From NCBI GenBank assembly GCA_951213105.1, contig OX578140.1:123807649-123871648 (forward strand): a stretch of DNA of 64,000 nt, read 5' to 3'. The DNA is from Amaurobius ferox (lineage: Eukaryota; Arthropoda; Arachnida; Araneae; Amaurobiidae). This document shows positions 12,038 to 24,374 of this stretch, piece by piece; the stretch's first letter is position 1, and each line of letters opens with the position of its first letter. Below the pieces are notes generated by a model. It did no database searches. It was not told the DNA's origin and saw only the letters and a program-made list of their open reading frames with translations. A program made the translations under genes and the position numbers.

Positions 12038-12694
12038 ACAAGAAAGATCAATCATGCTTAAAGCATTGATTATGGAACACTTTCCAATTTCAATGCAATT
12101 TTATTTAAATATCTCTAAAATGCAATACATTCCTCGGTAATATTTGAAAACTTATCACACTACTATATTAATTTATTATATTTGAAAACTTAAACCTTCA
12201 TCGAAAAAAAATGAACTTCATTCAAATGACGGCATTGAAATATAAATTGCCTGGTTTAAACAGATCTAAAATGTGATACATTCCTCGGCAATATTTTTTA
12301 AATTATCATAATACTACAATAATTTATTATATTTGAAAACTTCATCGAAAACAAATGAAATTTATTCAAATGACGTCATTGAAAAAATAACACGTCTGGC
12401 TCTCTCCATAAAAGCAGCGTTTCATTCATAAAAATTTTCCATTTCATTTCATTCATCACAGAACTAAAATAATTTATTTTATTTAAAAACTTGAGACCAT
12501 GGAGCTACAAGTAATTAAACTCTATGCTTAAAACTTCATCGAAAAAAATCGCCCTTCTCTCTGTAAAATCAATGAATATTTCATTCATATCAGCTATGCA
12601 GGCTCCGTGAGCTAAATAATTTTGCGTTAAAGAAATACAGCTATTCTTATACAACTAATTCTACATATTTTGCTGTTTACATTTTACATAAGTG
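12038..12694 (+). mobile_element. Family C element, truncated copy C2a
   Basis: Left 0.66 kb of family C, from 'acaagaaagatcaatcatg' to 'tacataagtga'. It is followed directly by the left end of a second copy. The remaining right part of C2a does not reappear after the second copy, so this is a tandem of a partial and a complete unit rather than a simple nested insertion. Confidence 0.75.
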
Positions 12695-14799
12695 AACAAG
12701 AGAGATCAATCATGCATAAAGCATTGATTATGAAACACTTTCTAACTTCAATGAAATTTTATTTAAACATCTCTAAAATGCGATACATTCCTCGGTAATA
12801 TTTTTAAAATTGCCACAAAACTATATTAATTTATTATATTTGAAAACATAAAACTTCATCAAAAAATGAACTTCATTCAAATGACGGCATTGAAATATAA
12901 TTTGCCTGGTTTAAACATCTCTAAAATGCGATACATTCCTCGATAATATATTTAAAATTATCGTAATACTACAAAATTTTATTATATTTGAAAACTTCAT
13001 CGAAAACAAATGAAATTTATTCAAATGACGTCATCGAAATATAACACGCCTGGCTCGCTCTAAAAAAGCAGCATTTCATTCATAAAAACATTTCCATTCA
13101 TTTCATTCATCACAATACTATAATATCTTATTAAAAAATTTAAAACCATGGATGTACAAGTAGCTTAACTCTATGCTTAAAATTTCATCGAAAAATTGTT
13201 TGCTTCTATGCGTAAATTCAATGAATGTTTCATTCATATCAGCGATATTGCAGACTCTATGAGTTAAATAATTTTGCATTAAAGAAATGACGCAATTCTG
13301 ATACACTCATTCTACATTTTTGGATATTTACATTTTCCATAAGTGAGAAGTAGGTAAATTGCGTTGTTACAATATGTAGATGAACAGAATTTAAGCAAAA
13401 ATAAAGAGGTTTTAAGATAGATGCATCACTAAATTTGAATTAAAAATAACTTTAAAAATCACGATTTTGACACAAGATTGATGCCATATTTTATTTTGAA
13501 GTGGGTCACGTGATCTCTCCATATAAAGGATGTAATTATTATTTTAATTTTTACTTTCCTTATATACATAATGTATAAGGAAAGTATTGCGACGGGGTCG
13601 AAAATTCGAATTCGAGTTTTCGACGGGAGATCACATCTCAAGCATCCCTGATCACGAAACAAACATTTTTGAAGTGATGTCTGTGTGTGTGTGACGATAA
13701 CTGACGAACGAATGTACCGATTTGAACTAAATTTAGTACAAAAATCACAATTCGTAAACACTGGAAGCCTATTGTTTTTATACGCAACCGAATGTTCAGA
13801 ACCCCCTAAATTTTCGAATGAAATTTTGAAAAAATCGTCAAAAAATCAAAACCACTAATAAAGTTACGCAAATAAAAATTTCTTATGTAATTTTTCATTA
13901 CAAAACGATTTTAGAACGCTAACATGAACCGTTCTCGAGATATTGTACATTTTTCAAAAAAAATATCAAAAAGTCATATAAAATAAAAAAAAATTATTTC
14001 CTATCGATAAACATGTTCACTTTTCATATGTAATGCCATGCGATAAATCGGGTGACATCATTCTAGTGGATCTAGCTCGTTCCATTCATGAAAAAAGATA
14101 CTCTGAGTAATACTTTTTATTTGAACGCCAATAGTCATTTATTTGTTGTAAGAATAACTTATTTCTTAGTGCATAACGTTTGGCGAGATTTTGGCGACGA
14201 ATTTGGCGGAATGTCGCCAACTTGGCGACTTTTTGAAATGTTGCCAAATTAACGAAAATATCGCCAAATGGATTAAAATGACGCTAAATCAATGAAAATG
14301 ACGACTAATTGTCGAAAATTCAATGTCGTGGAAAGAATATTAGTATCTACTATAAGAAAAAACTATTTTTTTACTGTAAGAGTAGTAAATTCATTACATT
14401 ATATAAGGAAAGTCATGTGTTGCCCACATCAGATTTTTATTTAAAGAACTACTAAATATATTTTGTTGAATTTTTTTTTTTATATATTTTATGGTATAAT
14501 TTGAATATTTCATAAAACTTTCGAAGCAATTTGTGAATTTTAAATCCGCTTAAAAAATGTTTAAATAATTAGGTCCAATAGGGTTCAATGTATTTCATTT
14601 TTTCAACCCGCGTTCAATCCAAAACTAATTGGGTGATATTATTTATTTATATTCCCATAGGTCCCACAAACCTCTGAGCAACATATTAAAATTTCATTTT
14701 GATTAAGTCATTTTTACGGCAGCTAACGGACGGACGGACAGACAGACAGACAGAATGAACAAATTCATAAACACTTTTCAACTTTGTTGTAAAGTGTTT
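12695..14799 (+). mobile_element. Family C element, copy C2b, interrupted by A3
   Basis: Complete copy running from its left hairpin near 12705-12730 to the terminal AACACTTT/AAAGTGTT hairpin ending at 14799. A family A element splits it at 13553-14438. Uninterrupted copies C1, C3 and C4 show the empty site as 'attttaatttttatttaaa', so the junction is well defined. Short frames inside (13118-13306) are not conserved as protein. Confidence 0.8.
13553..14438 (+). mobile_element. Family A element, copy A3, nested in C2b
   Basis: Full-length copy with the ACTTTCCTTATA hairpin at its left end, a short (TG)n tract near 13680-13692 and the 'gcccacatcagattttt' box at its right end. It is bounded on both sides by T5 on the plus strand. 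This is either a 5-bp target duplication of a T-run or part of the element. Confidence 0.85.
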
Positions 14800-15484
14800 C
14801 GAGCGCGCGCGCAAAACGGGGAAAAAATATAACTCAATTGTAAATTTGTTAACATTATCAAATATCTGTAAAAATCAATATTTGGAGCATGTGTTAAACC
14901 GCCAAATATGGTAATCCATATAGTATTTGTAGAAACCTTACTGGGATTCAATATGCTTGATAATTCAGTCTCTTGTAGTATTGGAGCTGTAGTGTAACAT
15001 ATCTCTGCTTTAAGCAACTCACTGCTAACCCAATCACGGCCACCAATTGTGATACCGACTATTTCTCAGAACCTGTATTCATCGACTGATGAGTAAGAAT
15101 ATACGTGGTTTAGCAGCGTGATGCGTTGTATACATATTCCAATAAAATATGCAAATAAAAATAATTTATTTTTATCAGTACAAAATTGTTTCAAACGGTA
15201 CAAATCTATCTACATAGGTGCAATCATCTATCATGCTGACTTGTGTTAATATAATTTTAATACCTTTTACATACATGAATAGCATAATTCAAACTCATTT
15301 TTCATTTTAAGATACACATACGCATAAGCGTTTGTGCGCCATTTTATGCACTCTTCGTTACGCACTACTTTTCTGATGTGAAAGATATCTGTGCTAACAT
15401 AAGAGAAAGATGCAGTATTTAGTATATGTATCGAGTATTTTCTAATTAAGGTTCCATAATTATGACTACAATTTATCAGTTCTT
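14800..15484. other. Spacer, no gene recognised
   Basis: Begins with a (CG)-rich octamer run near 14801-14812. The minus frames 14778-15017 and 15267-15689 overlap repeats and are not recognised. Confidence 0.4.
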
Positions 15485-16180
15485 TAATATGAATAGCATC
15501 TATGCTTGGGATTTCTGTGGCGGAAATCGGAACGTTACGAAATATGTAAAAACTTTGGATGTTTATACCTTCAAACATAATTGAGAAAAAAGTAAATGAT
15601 TTTTTTTCTTTTGACGAAATATAGTCCAGATTATGAATACATAAAAATAATTTCAGTATTTCAATATTTTGTACATTTCTAAAAAGCATTATTCGAGCCA
15701 GTGTTTTTTCATTTTTTTAACACTTTACAACATAGTTGAAAAGTGTTTATGATTTTGTTTTACTTTCACTTGAAATATCTTCGAAACTATAAAAAATAGA
15801 TACAAATAGTAAACGACAGAAATATGCAATAGGAAATTTAGTTTCTAAATCTATATTTAATTTTAAATAAAGTTCTTATAGTTTCGTCTTATAGTGATCG
15901 TCTTATCAAGTTGATGAAGATTGAACATTTTCTGTTCTCCTAGTTTGTAATGCTTATACTTCAAGATTTGAAAGTGATAGCTATAAACAATGAGCACGAA
16001 TTTATAGCTCTTAATAAGCCCTATAAGTGCATGTAATTGGATTTTGAATTGAGCATTTCTTCGAAAAAATTTAAAAATGTTCTAGATCTTAGATTTTGAA
16101 GTATAGTAGATATAATTTCGATATTTAAGTATTTTAATCTGGTTTTTCCAATGGGTGGTAAAGCTGCCATAATTAAAATG
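15485..16180. repeat. Dispersed repeat D, copy D2
   Basis: Diverged counterpart of 2205-2840 in the same orientation. It carries an extra segment at 15719-15760 that matches only the hairpin end of family C. The D1 copy lacks that segment and so serves as the empty site. Confidence 0.6.
15719..15760 (-). mobile_element. Solo hairpin end of family C
   Basis: AACACTTT...AAAAGTGTT followed by 'tatgattttgtt' equals the terminal ~42 bp of family C in minus orientation. Nothing else of the element is present, and repeat D continues on both sides. Confidence 0.6.
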
Positions 16181-17264
16181 TCACAAGTTTTGCAGCTCAG
16201 TCTGTTTACTTATTCTTTGGTGAAATAATGGTGCATAAGCACGTGATATTTTATTCTGTTTAAAAAAATAGGAAGTTAAATGAACATGAGAACTTTAAAG
16301 ATGTTTAATGATTGGTGAGGTTTGAACAGAATAGATGAAAATATTCGTATTCAAGTACGCATGTATGTGTTGCTAGGCGAGTTTATATAGGTTAACTTGA
16401 ATGTGAAATCCCGTTAGATAAGATTAACTTATATACTGAAAAGCAAGTTAGTAAAATAGTTTGATATTTTGAAGTGAAGTAAGTCTATGATCAAATTATT
16501 CAGATGAATTCGGGGCGAAAACTAAAAGTGTTAACTCGCTAAAAACAGTTAGCGAGTAATGCAGCGCTTCAAAAGTCAGTAAATGATATAAAGGACACTT
16601 AAAAAACAGAATAATAATCGTTCATACTATGGCAGGGTTTACTTCTCATTGAAAATGAGTTGTGTGCGCATCAAAATGTTTCACAAAATACATTTTGTGT
16701 TCTCTACGACTGCTGAAGACAACTATTTTATGACACGAAGTGCAGTTTTTTGTTTGAAACTGTTGAAATAATAATCAAAGTATATCGCATTTTTTCAATT
16801 AAGCTATTTTCTTCATAAGATAAGGTGTCCAAGTTAATTTCTTTATATTTTTAGCTTCTCAAAACTGCTTTTTCCCTTCTTTATCTTCCAAACAGAAAAT
16901 ATTTTTATGATAGGAAGATAAGAGGCTCTACATAAAAAAAAGCGCTATTTTAAAAGCGCAGGACCATCTTCTCTTATCTCTAATAACGCAATTTCACACT
17001 CCCTGCGAGAGTGTTATTTAGATTATATAAACAAATAACTGTAAAGAGTTAGAAGAGTGGGCGTATTTCCGAGAGTGAGTTTTCTTTATATATAACGGTA
17101 TGCATTGAACAAAAATGCTTTATGCTAGTGTTCTTCACACTGTGGAAAACGTACCCCTAGGGGTACACGAAAGGGTTCATTAGAGCACGTGGTAAAATTT
17201 CTTAATTTTTTTACCGATATTTCTTCAAAACTATATGGTTGGTTGGGGTCGTGTCCATAATAAG
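16181..17264. other. Spacer, no gene recognised
   Basis: AT-rich, with short inverted repeats only. 'agcgctattttaaaagcgc' near 16950 is one. No frame of useful length is present. Confidence 0.4.
16534..16557. repeat. Short perfect inverted repeat
   Basis: ACTCGCTAA and TTAGCGAGT are separated by a 6-base loop. It could form a stem of 9 base pairs, but nothing around it points to a terminator or element end. Confidence 0.5.
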
Positions 17265-17612
17265 TCAAATAGACCCATGTGCAAAGAGTACTGCTTTAGC
17301 TATATCGAGGGTCTTGTCAGAATTTTCCTGTGGAAATTTATCCACGTTCTGTATGGCCGCCAAAATGACTGGGCATGATAAAATGTGTTCCCGTGTAAGT
17401 TCAGTTTCTGGACAATTTACACAGAGTCGATAAGATCATGTGCCACCTCTGTTTGTTTTCATTCCTCTTAGATGTTGAGTTTTCAGTCTTGTAATTGTTT
17501 TGGTGAATGTTCCGTTCGCCTTTATTTCACAGACTTGATGCTCCTTTTTGATCGCCTTTTCTCTAATTCTGTATCCCGCCACTGTATTTGCATCATCTAG
17601 AGTTATGATATT
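17265..17612 (-). pseudogene. LINE C-terminal remnant with Cys/His motif
   Basis: On the minus strand one frame reads from about 17612 to a stop at 17265, with one internal TGA (17436-17438). It contains 'TRLKTQHLRGMK', then 'CVNCPETELTREHILSCPVI'. The spacing C..C.......EH.L.C is known from the C-terminal region of non-LTR retrotransposon polyproteins, after the RNase H domain. Reverse transcriptase and endonuclease parts are not found nearby, so this is a short dead fragment. It differs from the remnant at 5141-5452 and probably comes from another LINE lineage. The family call is moderate; the clade is unknown. Confidence 0.6.
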
Positions 17613-19099
17613 TCAAGTGTCGCTGTTGAGATCCCTACCTCCCAAAAATCTATATAAAAGACATATAAGAAAGAAACGACTTGCTCGAAATGACGTAATA
17701 AAATATGAATGATCAATGCTTACTAAACTGCATCAATGGACATCCTGGAACACTATCGGGTACTAGATTCTTCTGATCATCACTCTACCCCTCACTAATA
17801 TCGCATGCACCAACTTTGTGGCACCTTCGAATATGCTCGCTCACGGCGACTCAATATTCAAGTAATTTCCCCTTCACTTACGTGAATCGAAACTTTATCC
17901 TGCCGTATTGAAGAAACACAGAAATGTTACTTGACTCGATGATTGGTCTACATAACGGAACCAGTCAGAAGTTGTTAATTTAAAATAAAATATATATTAG
18001 ACCGTAAAATAAGTGAATACATAATGAAAGGTTACATAGACCTTACACTCGTCCCTAATAAAATTTTTTAACGCGAGATCCCTCTTAACAAGATCGACCC
18101 TGCAAAATTTCCCCAAACCACCCTATTCGTCAATAGTTCAATAGTTATTAACTAATTTCTCAAATTTTCGAAAATCATCTCGCTTATTCTCTATTAGAGT
18201 AAGATATGATTGTAGTACCCTAATATCATCACCAAGTTCCTTTTACAGAGCAGAATGGAAAACATATGATGGGTATATCATCCTCCAATGCCACTCTGAG
18301 CTACTGACCTTCACGTCGTTGCTTCCAGACCCCCTACAACTACTTCTGAAATTTGGTCATGCCAGGAAAAACATGTTTCAATACAGGACTTCAAATAAAA
18401 CTATTTTCATAATTTACATTGGGTCAAGAATTGGACCATTAGATGGCCATAAAGATCGTGTACACATTATATATACTTTTTTCAAACAAATCACACTTTT
18501 TACAACTGGTATCATTTTGACAATTTATTATTTTTTCTACGTTATGCTTCTCTAGAAGAAAAAATGTTTTTCTACATTTTTTCAAATATCTAAACCTTTT
18601 CTATAACACACTTTTTCTACGAATCTACGTTTTTTCTTTCCTTTTTTCGCCCTTCTTCCTCATCTACTACAAATTATTAAATATGCACTTTTTATGATTA
18701 CTACACTTTAAAAACCTTTTCTGTCTCTTTCGATTTCATTCATCAACACGCATTCACCTATTCCGATCCCTCTGATCAAGAAATTTTTAGTGATGCACAT
18801 CACAAACTTCCATTTCCTTAACTTTCTTTACTGTTAATCCCGACAGTAGAATCCGTTCGATTCGCTGTCGTTTCCCAATGTTCTTCCATTCCCTTGATCA
18901 AGATAACTCACAACGTTCGAACCCACAAACCACATTCATCTTCAATCTCACTGCAGAAACCAATTTCCATTACTTTGCAGGTTTCTGCTATTTAAAATAT
19001 TTAATACATCAATACAAATTTCTAATTCTTCAAATATTCAGTGCATCAATGCAAATTTAAATACTTAAATTACTGAATCTGTCAGTGCAAATTCTAATA
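17613..19099. other. Spacer, no gene recognised
   Basis: Plus frames 18319-18555 and 18878-19060 are short and unrecognised. The approach to 19100 contains increasingly satellite-like phrases such as 'aatacatcaatac', showing that the satellite edge is gradual. Confidence 0.4.
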
Positions 19100-19768
19100 C
19101 GGAAATTACTCAATACAATTTCTAATACTGAAAATACTTAATACATCAATACAATTTCTAATACTAAAAATACTCAACATATCAATGGAATTTTCTAAAC
19201 TAAAAATACTCAACATATTAATGGAATTTTCTAAACTAAAAATACTCAACATATCAATGTAATTTTCTAAGCTAAAAATACTCAATATATCAATGGAATT
19301 TTCTAAACTAAAAATACTCAACATATCAATATAATTTTCTAAGCTAAAAATACTCAACATATCAATGTAATTTTCTAAACTAAAAATACTCAACATATCA
19401 ATGTAATTTTCTAAACTAAAAATACTCAACATATCAATGGAATTTTCTAAACTAAAAATACTCAACATATTAATAGAATTTTCTAAACTAAAAATACTCA
19501 ACATATCAATGCAATTTTCTAAGCTAAAAATACTCAACATATCAATGGAATTTTCTAATCTAAAAATACTCAACATATCAATGGAATTTTCTAAACTAAA
19601 ATACTCAATATATCAATGGAATTTTCTAAACTAAAAATACTCAACATATCAATGGAATTTTCTAAACTAAAATACTCAATATATCAATGGAATTTTCTAA
19701 ACTAAAAATACTAAACTTATCAATGGAATTTTCTAAACTAAAAGTACTCAACATATCAATGGAATTGT
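19100..19768. repeat. 36-bp satellite array
   Basis: About 18 head-to-tail units on the pattern AATTTTCTAAACTAAAAA, then TACTCAACATATCAATGG. The unit is a multiple of three bases. A minus-strand frame therefore stays open for 156 codons (19106-19576) with a 12-residue period (MLSIFSLENSID), and a plus frame behaves the same way. Unit variants near 19600 and 19670 lack one A and break the plus frame. The period explains the open frame; there is no sign of a start context or flanking gene. Confidence 0.9.
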
Positions 19769-20462
19769 TGGTCTTCAGTAACTAATTCTTGATCTGAGTC
19801 AATATATTTTGAAGAAGAAATGGTTATGGTTTGTGACAAATGAGTCAGCGCTGAATGATTTGCACTGACTTTCAAAAGTTAAGCACGCAAACACCTTTAA
19901 TGAACTGGTTCACAATATGAAATGCAGCCAAATCAAGGTAAATCAGCATAAATACGTTTCCAAAATTATCTGGATTTCCTACTTTAGTGCAAAAACAGAC
20001 CTGAGCGCCCAAATAAGTGTAAGACTATGTCGGCCAAACTGAAATAGCTAAACCGCAGTTCCCAATATAGCCGCTCCTCCTTATGTGACGAAGAGGAGAT
20101 GAAACTAGAAAAATAGAAATATCAACATGAGCAGCAAACAAGAAAATAAAAAAGACAGATACCCCCCCAAAAAAATAGACTAGAGAAATAGACGGAGAAA
20201 TAGACTTGGTGAGCTTTACCTCAGCGAAATACGAGTCACAGACAAATCACTAACCAGATTACTGGGATTTTTATTAATATGAAAACATTCGAAGAAATCA
20301 AATTCGAAAACCAAGGAGCACATTTGAATAATTTTGATATTTTCCGTCGAAACGTACGTGTACTGATTTGTCTTGATTTGGATTGCATTATATACATTGT
20401 GAACCAAGTGTTTATGGATAGTGTGTAAAGTCCCGTGTTTTATTTAATTTACCCTTAATTTT
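19769..20462. other. Spacer, no gene recognised
   Basis: The minus frame 20216-20407 is unrecognised. A short C-run and A-run lie near 20163-20176. No repeat family was matched. Confidence 0.4.
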
Positions 20463-21002
20463 ACTTTCCCTACAAGACATGGTAATGTATAGAAAAAGTA
20501 TTGGAATCATGTCGAAAATCGCAACTCGAGTTTTCGACGATTCTACATATTTCGAGCATTCTAAAACACGTAGACACTATTTTTAGCTCGACGTCTGCGT
20601 GTGTGTCTGTCTGTGAAATATATGTATCCATTCTAACTCAAAAGCTAACTGACCAAATTTCATAAAATTTTCCAGATAAATCAACTGCGGGTTACCCTGG
20701 GGCTAATTAGATGTTGGTAAGATTTGGGAGAAAAGAACTTGCCTTTTCTTGTAAAATGGACCGCAAAAATCGTATGTATCCACTCCAGATGAGAGACTAA
20801 TTGATCAAATTTTACGAAATTTGATAAATAAGTCACATGTCAGTTACCATGGCGCTGATTAGATTTTGATACGATTCGAAAAAAAAAATAATCCGCCTCT
20901 CTTACGAAATTGCACGAAAAAATCATCAAAATCTGAAATAAAAGACTACATGTGCACAATTGTATTAATTAAATACTTGTATTATACATAACTATTAACA
21001 AC

Positions 21003-22298
21003 AACAAGAAAGATCAATCATGCTTAAAGCATTGATTATGAAACACTTTCCAACTTCAATACAATTTTGTTTAAACGTCTCTAAAATGCAATACATTCCT
21101 AAGTAATATTTTAAAACTTATTGCAATACTACATTAAATTATTATATTTGAAAACTTAAACCTTCATCGAAAAAAGTGAACTTTATTCAAATTACTGCAT
21201 TGAAATATAAATTGCCTGGTTTAAACATCTCTAAAATCCGATACATTCCTTGGTAATATTTTTAAAATCATCATAATACTACAATAATTTATTATATTTG
21301 AAAACTTCATCGAAAACAACTGAAATTCATTCAAATGACGTCATAGAAAAAATAACACGGCTGGCTCTCTCTATAAAAGCAGCATTTCATTCATAACATT
21401 TTACCAATCATTTCCTTCATCACAGTACTAAAATAATTTATTTTATTTAAAAACTTAAGACCATGGAGCTACACTCTAATTAAACTCTATGTTTAAAACT
21501 TCATCGGAAAAAACCGTCCTTCTCTTTGTAAAATCAATGAATATTTCATTCATATCAGCTATGCAGACTCCATGAGCTAAATACTTTTGCGTTAAAAAAT
21601 ACAGCAATTCTTATACAACTCATCCTACAAATTTTGCTGTTTACATTTTACATAAGTGAAAAATAGGCTTCGTTGTAGAAATAATCAAATTTGGATGATC
21701 ATTTAAATTCAAATATATTGTAATTGCGTTGTTTCAGTATGTAGATGCACAGAATTTAAGCAAAAATAAAGCGGTTTTAGGACGAATACAACACTCAATA
21801 TGAATTAAAAAGAACTTTAAAAATCACGATTTTGAGACAAGATGGATGCCACATATAATTTTGAAGTGGATCACGTGATCTTTTCATATCTTGGTCACGT
21901 GATCGCTTCATATAAGAGGTGTAATTATTATTTTAATTTTTATTTAAAAAACTACTGAATATATTTTACTGAATTTTTTTTATATATTTTATGGGATAAT
22001 TTGAATATTGCCTAAAATTTCGAAGCAATTTGTGAATTTTAAATCCGCTTAAAAAATGTTTGAAAAATTAGGTCCCATAGGGTTCAATGTATTTCATTTT
22101 TTCAACCTGGGTTCAATCCAAAACTAATTGGGTGATATTATTCATTTATATTTCCATAAGTCCTACAGACCGTCTGAATAGCATATTAAAATTTCATTTT
22201 GATTGCGTCATTTGTACGGCACTTATAGTGATATCAGACAGACAGACAGACGGAATGAACAAGGTCATAAACACTTTTCACCTTTGTTGTAAAGTGTT
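21003..22298 (+). mobile_element. Family C element, copy C3, nested in B2
   Basis: Complete copy from 'aacaagaaagatcaatcatg' to the terminal AACACTTT...AAAGTGTT hairpin. The (GACA)n tract is short here (about 22236-22250). The empty site in B1 near 4390-4400 reads 'taacgaagaaaagaataag'. The frame at 22087-22377 runs out of the element and is not a gene. Confidence 0.85.
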
Positions 22299-22783
22299 AA
22301 AAAGAATAAGACCAATCCCATTACTCTATGATGGACCATTTTCAAGATATTTAAACTTCTTAATTTTAAGGAGCTGAAGACGTCTTTCACGGTAGTTAAA
22401 AACTATTTGATGAAATTTCTTAATATTTCGTATTTAAGTCTCTTGAGGGTTACCCTGACACTAATTAGATTTTTGCATGATTCGGAAACATATAATTGAC
22501 CTTTGTTTGCAGAATGGCCCGTAAAGATTTTGAAAATCTGAAATAAATGACTAAAATTGTCGAAATACGTGTGTTACACATAACTTTTGACAACGAAGCG
22601 AATGAGACTGATCCCATGGCTCTAGGATGAACCAGTTCAGATATTTTGATGAGCTGAAGGCGTTTTAAAATGCTCTAAGTGAAGCGATGATGCCAATGCA
22701 AATTGGATACATTATCAGAAAGTATCTATGGTATTTTATGCAATTAAACTCAATTGAATGCTCCATGAAATTAAAAAAAAAAT

Positions 22784-23719
22784 TCTGATGTGAGCAACAT
22801 ATGACTTTCCTTATATAATGTAATGAATTTACTACTTTTATAGTAAAAAATAGGTTTTTTATTATAGTAGATACTTATATTCTGTCCAAGACATTGAATT
22901 TTCGACAATTAGTCGTCATTTTCATTGATTTAGTGTCATTTTTATCCAGAGAGATTTTCGTTAATTTGGCAACATTTCAAAAAGTCGCCAAGTTGGCGAC
23001 ATTCCGTCAAATTCGTCGCCAAAATCTCGCCAAGCGTTATGGACGAAGAAATAAGTTATTCTTACAGCAGACAAATAATTATTGGCGTTCAAATACAAAA
23101 GTATTACTCAAAGTATCTTTTTTCATGAATGGAACGAGCTAGATCCACGAGAATGATGTCACCCAATTTATCGCATGGTATTACATATGAAAAGTGAACA
23201 TTTTTCTCAATAGGAAATTTTTTTTATTTTATATGACTTTTTGATAATTTTTTTGAAAAATGTACAATATCTCGTGAACGGTTCATGTTAGCGTTCTAAA
23301 ATTGATATCAATCCTTTTCTAATGAAAAATTACATAAGAATTATCTACTTGCGTAACTTTATTAGCGGTTTTGATTTTTTGACGATTTTTTCAAAATTTC
23401 ACTCGAAAATTTAGGGGGGGGGGGGGGTTCTGAACATTCGATTGCGTATAAGAACAATAGGCTTCCAGTGTTTACGGATTGTGATTTTTGTACCAAATTT
23501 CGTTCGAATAGGTCCATTCGTTCGTCAGTTATCGTTTCCACAGACTCACTGGCACACACATACACACACACACACACACACATACACACAGACATCACTT
23601 CAAAAATGTTTGATCCGTGATCAGGGATGCTTTTAACGTGCTCTCCCGTTGAAAACTCGAATTCGAATTTTCAATCCTTGCACAATACTTTCCTTATACA
23701 TTATGTATATAAGGAAAGT
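22784..23719 (-). mobile_element. Family A element, copy A4, nested in B2
   Basis: Full length, starting 'tctgatgtgagcaac' and ending with the (CA)n tract (about 23551-23590) and the ACTTTCCTTATA hairpin. Both flanks are runs of at least four A. It is placed about 60 bp before the end of B2. A run of about 14 G sits at 23413-23427. Confidence 0.85.
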
Positions 23720-23829
23720 AAAAATAGAAAATGAATTTGAGTTTGTAGATAAAGTCATGTACTGCCCACATCAGATTTTTTATTTCGATATCGAAAGTAT
23801 TCAAAAATTCAATGATAAAACTTAGTCGC

Positions 23830-24270
23830 TCATTATAACATAGTTTTGCAAAGTGCACTTAAGAGTTCTGAACCTATTATATATAATTATAGAGTGAATA
23901 AATTTCGCTACTATTCTTTATTAAATAAATCCTTTTAGCCCATCAAATCATAACCTCAAGAACAGAGCGATTAAGTCTGATATTTGGAAAGACGTTATTG
24001 CTAAGGGAACATGTTTTTTGGATAGCTATATTTTACTCGTCAGCCATTATTGCAGTGTTTAATCTAATTAATGCCATAATCAGATTTTATAAGCAGAATA
24101 TATTGAAGGCCGTATGATTATTATTATATTAAATAAGTCAGTATGAGGAACATGAAGGTAATGCATCGAAGTTTGCGGAACGGAGGAAATAATGTATGAT
24201 ATTTTTTTTCTAGTAATCAAAGGCGCAAGTAGACACTTGATATAAAATCATAAGTGAGATTCGTGGTTTC
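23830..24270. repeat. Dispersed repeat E, copy E1
   Basis: It shares an ordered series of phrases with 26150-26590: 'cctttta/tgttagc.catcaaa', 'gcgattaagtctgata', 'attattgcagt', 'cggaggaaa' and 'aatcaaagg.g.aagt'. Identity looks near two-thirds. The class is unknown. Confidence 0.5.
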
Positions 24271-24374
24271 ATTCACACTTGTTTAAAAATTAAACCGAAT
24301 TTCCAATTTTAATACAAATTTCGTTTTCATTTCATGACTGGCCGTGTTTAAGTGTTGATGTTACTTGCTAAGAC

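Larger units (their letters stand above)
20463..23780 (+). mobile_element. Family B element, copy B2, split by C3 and A4
   Basis: The left part (20463-21002) has the ACTTTCCCT hairpin, the (TG)-rich tract and two modules. The middle part (22299-22783) resumes with 'gaataagaccaat', as in B1, and holds a further module copy. The last part (23720-23780) ends in 'gtcatgtactgcccacatca'. The two gaps are filled exactly by a family C element and a family A element, so the host copy predates both. Confidence 0.8.

Noticed and set aside
19106..19576. 156-codon repetitive protein frame
   Set aside because: It is fully explained by a 36-bp satellite whose length is a multiple of three; no gene context.
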